From positions 3,134,452-3,198,451 of the forward strand of contig JAQFVV010000036.1 in assembly GCA_028023455.1 (NCBI GenBank): a stretch of 64,000 bases of DNA, given 5' to 3'. Each line of letters begins with the position of its first letter. The first letter of the stretch is position 1. The stretch comes from Epiperipatus broadwayi. Taxonomy: Eukaryota; Onychophora; Udeonychophora; Euonychophora; Peripatidae. A program made the position numbers and the translations under genes. The notes under the pieces were generated by a model that was given only the letters and a program-made list of their open reading frames with translations, ran no database searches and was not told the origin of the DNA. This document shows, one piece after another, positions 62,835-64,000 of this stretch.

Positions 62835-63130
62835 ACATTGGGAATTCTACCATCAGATTTTCAATGGTATGGATGGCTAAATTTGGTGGTTGGTGTAGGT
62901 TGAAGCCTGTCCATTAAAGTGTAAGGATTTACTATCTTAATATAAACTAAGTACTGATTATGGGATATGACAATCTGGACCAACTGATGAGTGCTGGTTT
63001 AGAATGAAATACATAATAATGGTGATTATTTATCTTTTTCACATGTGTGTGGTCATGTGTATCAGTTGTATAAGATAGTATGGATAGTGAAGTAGCTTGA
63101 AAGTCTGAGATCAAATCCCCTATATTTAAA
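62835..63130 (+). mobile_element. Hammerhead-ribozyme repeat, family 4
   Basis: Single plus-strand copy: ATTCTACCATCAGATTTTCA, CCTGTCCATTAAAGTGTAAG, the ribozyme-like 62979-63024, ACATGTGTGTGGTCATGTGT, and the end GATCAAATCCCCTATATTTA. No ORF. Confidence 0.7.
62979..63024 (+). ncRNA. Degenerate hammerhead, family 4
   Basis: ACCAA, CTGATGA (62984-62990) and GAAA (63006-63009) are intact. Stem II has one mismatch (GTGCT/AGAAT), stem III has lost its palindrome (ATACATAA), and the stem I 3' strand is ATGGT. It is probably inactive. Confidence 0.6.
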
Positions 63131-64000
63131 CATAATCTAAATTACAATATATACATTAATTATAACTTAAAAAATAAATAATAGATAATTAAATGAAACA
63201 ATTTTCATAAAAATAGATAAGTTTTGTTTTGTCTGCTCTGATCTGATGGCTCAAGTAATTAAATTTTAGCTAACTGAGCTGAAGATTTTAATTCACTTAC
63301 AATGCATCAAAATATACACAGTGACTGAAATAAAGATAATATACTATTATTACTATATTTCTGGATCCAAGTCTTTTCTGATCTGTGCATTTTTCAGATT
63401 TCAAAAATATATCTTTTACTTCTTAGCTGTAAACCCAAGCACCATTAAGATATTAAAAAAATCAAGCAGTTAAGTGAAATTAGACTTATTAATTTAGATA
63501 TATTTACTGAATGTTTTTTAATTATTTGTAAATAAGTGTATAAACTAATCCATTATAAATGTTTAAAAATCGTCTTTGAAATTTCATTTGAATAGTAGAT
63601 ATTCAAATTAAAGATATTCTATCTGTATTTAATATTAAATTAATAGCTCATAGATTAATTCTAATAAAAAGAATAATCCTAATACACATTGAATTGTGCA
63701 AATGTCACATGATGTTAAAAAAGAATGCTCTTCTTTGTAAATACAACCACATAAATTCATTTCTTCAAATATGATCATGGCAAAAAAAAAATTGTAGGGC
63801 TAATATGTTAACAATAACATTAATTAATTAATTAATTAATAATTGTACTATATTTATGGGGGAAATTTTTCATTATGTTTATTATATTATTTAAAAAATC
63901 AACTAGGATTTAATTTCAGCAAATATTTACTAATTACTGCAGAGTCTAAGTGCAATCTCATATACCTTTCAGAAAAATATATATTTTATTATACTTTATA
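63131..64000. other. AT-rich DNA, no gene seen
   Basis: It contains a short (TTAA)n run at about 63820-63842. No other feature is recognisable. Confidence 0.5.

Overview
The window looks like intergenic or intronic DNA from an animal with a very AT-rich, repeat-laden genome, most likely an invertebrate. Evidence for this is the long (TA)n and (AAT)n microsatellites, tRNA-derived SINEs with poly(A) tails and target-site duplications, Penelope-like elements with GIY-YIG endonucleases, RTE-like and other non-LTR retrotransposon remains, a pogo/Tigger-like DNA transposon and an LTR retrotransposon. I see no convincing host protein-coding gene and cannot name the species.

The most notable content is a scattered set of type I hammerhead-ribozyme (HHR) repeats without ORFs. 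Family 1 occurs as inverted (divergent) pairs at 3909-5033 and 59211-59960. Family 2 is at 7820-8470, 17695-17850, 37735-37895 and 39235-39470. Family 3 is at 38265-38620. Family 4 is at 6305-6870, 19313-19690, 32424-32560, 36178-36470, 41390-41445 and 62835-63130. Three family 1 ribozymes (4022-4062 minus, 59321-59361 minus, 59760-59800 plus) keep every expected core base and all pairs of stems I and II. Between copies, stem II shows a compensatory base-pair swap. In all four families stem III is a self-complementary 6-8 nt block with no usable loop, which suggests activity only as dimers or concatemers. Tandem units of about 421-430 bp (family 1) and 475 bp (family 4) resemble retrozymes and the repeats of Penelope-like elements.

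Layout: 0-3.9 kb simple AT-rich DNA; 3.9-9.6 kb HHR repeats and a Penelope-like fragment; 10.1-15 kb possible old LTR sequence plus a cluster of three Penelope 3' ends; 15-19 kb SINEs, an RTE-like reverse transcriptase fragment and HHR repeats; 20-26.8 kb two non-LTR pseudogenes in opposite orientation and two long trinucleotide arrays; 27-34 kb SINEs, a foldback element and a second Penelope-like fragment; 35-43 kb RTE-like and HHR remnants; 43.9-49 kb possible old LTR DNA carrying a pogo-like insertion; 50.1-51 kb a 90-bp minisatellite; 51-62 kb a nested insertion; 62-64 kb a further family 4 copy and AT-rich DNA.

The nested insertion at 51-62 kb is an RTE-like element (minus strand) split by an HHR palindrome in a TA tract. 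That tract was then invaded by a very young 7.7-kb LTR retrotransposon (51476-59178). Its two 2593-bp LTRs differ at only three positions by my reading. It has a primer-binding-site-like motif and a single intact 378-codon ORF of unknown function, with no protease, reverse transcriptase or integrase, so it must depend on a partner element to move.
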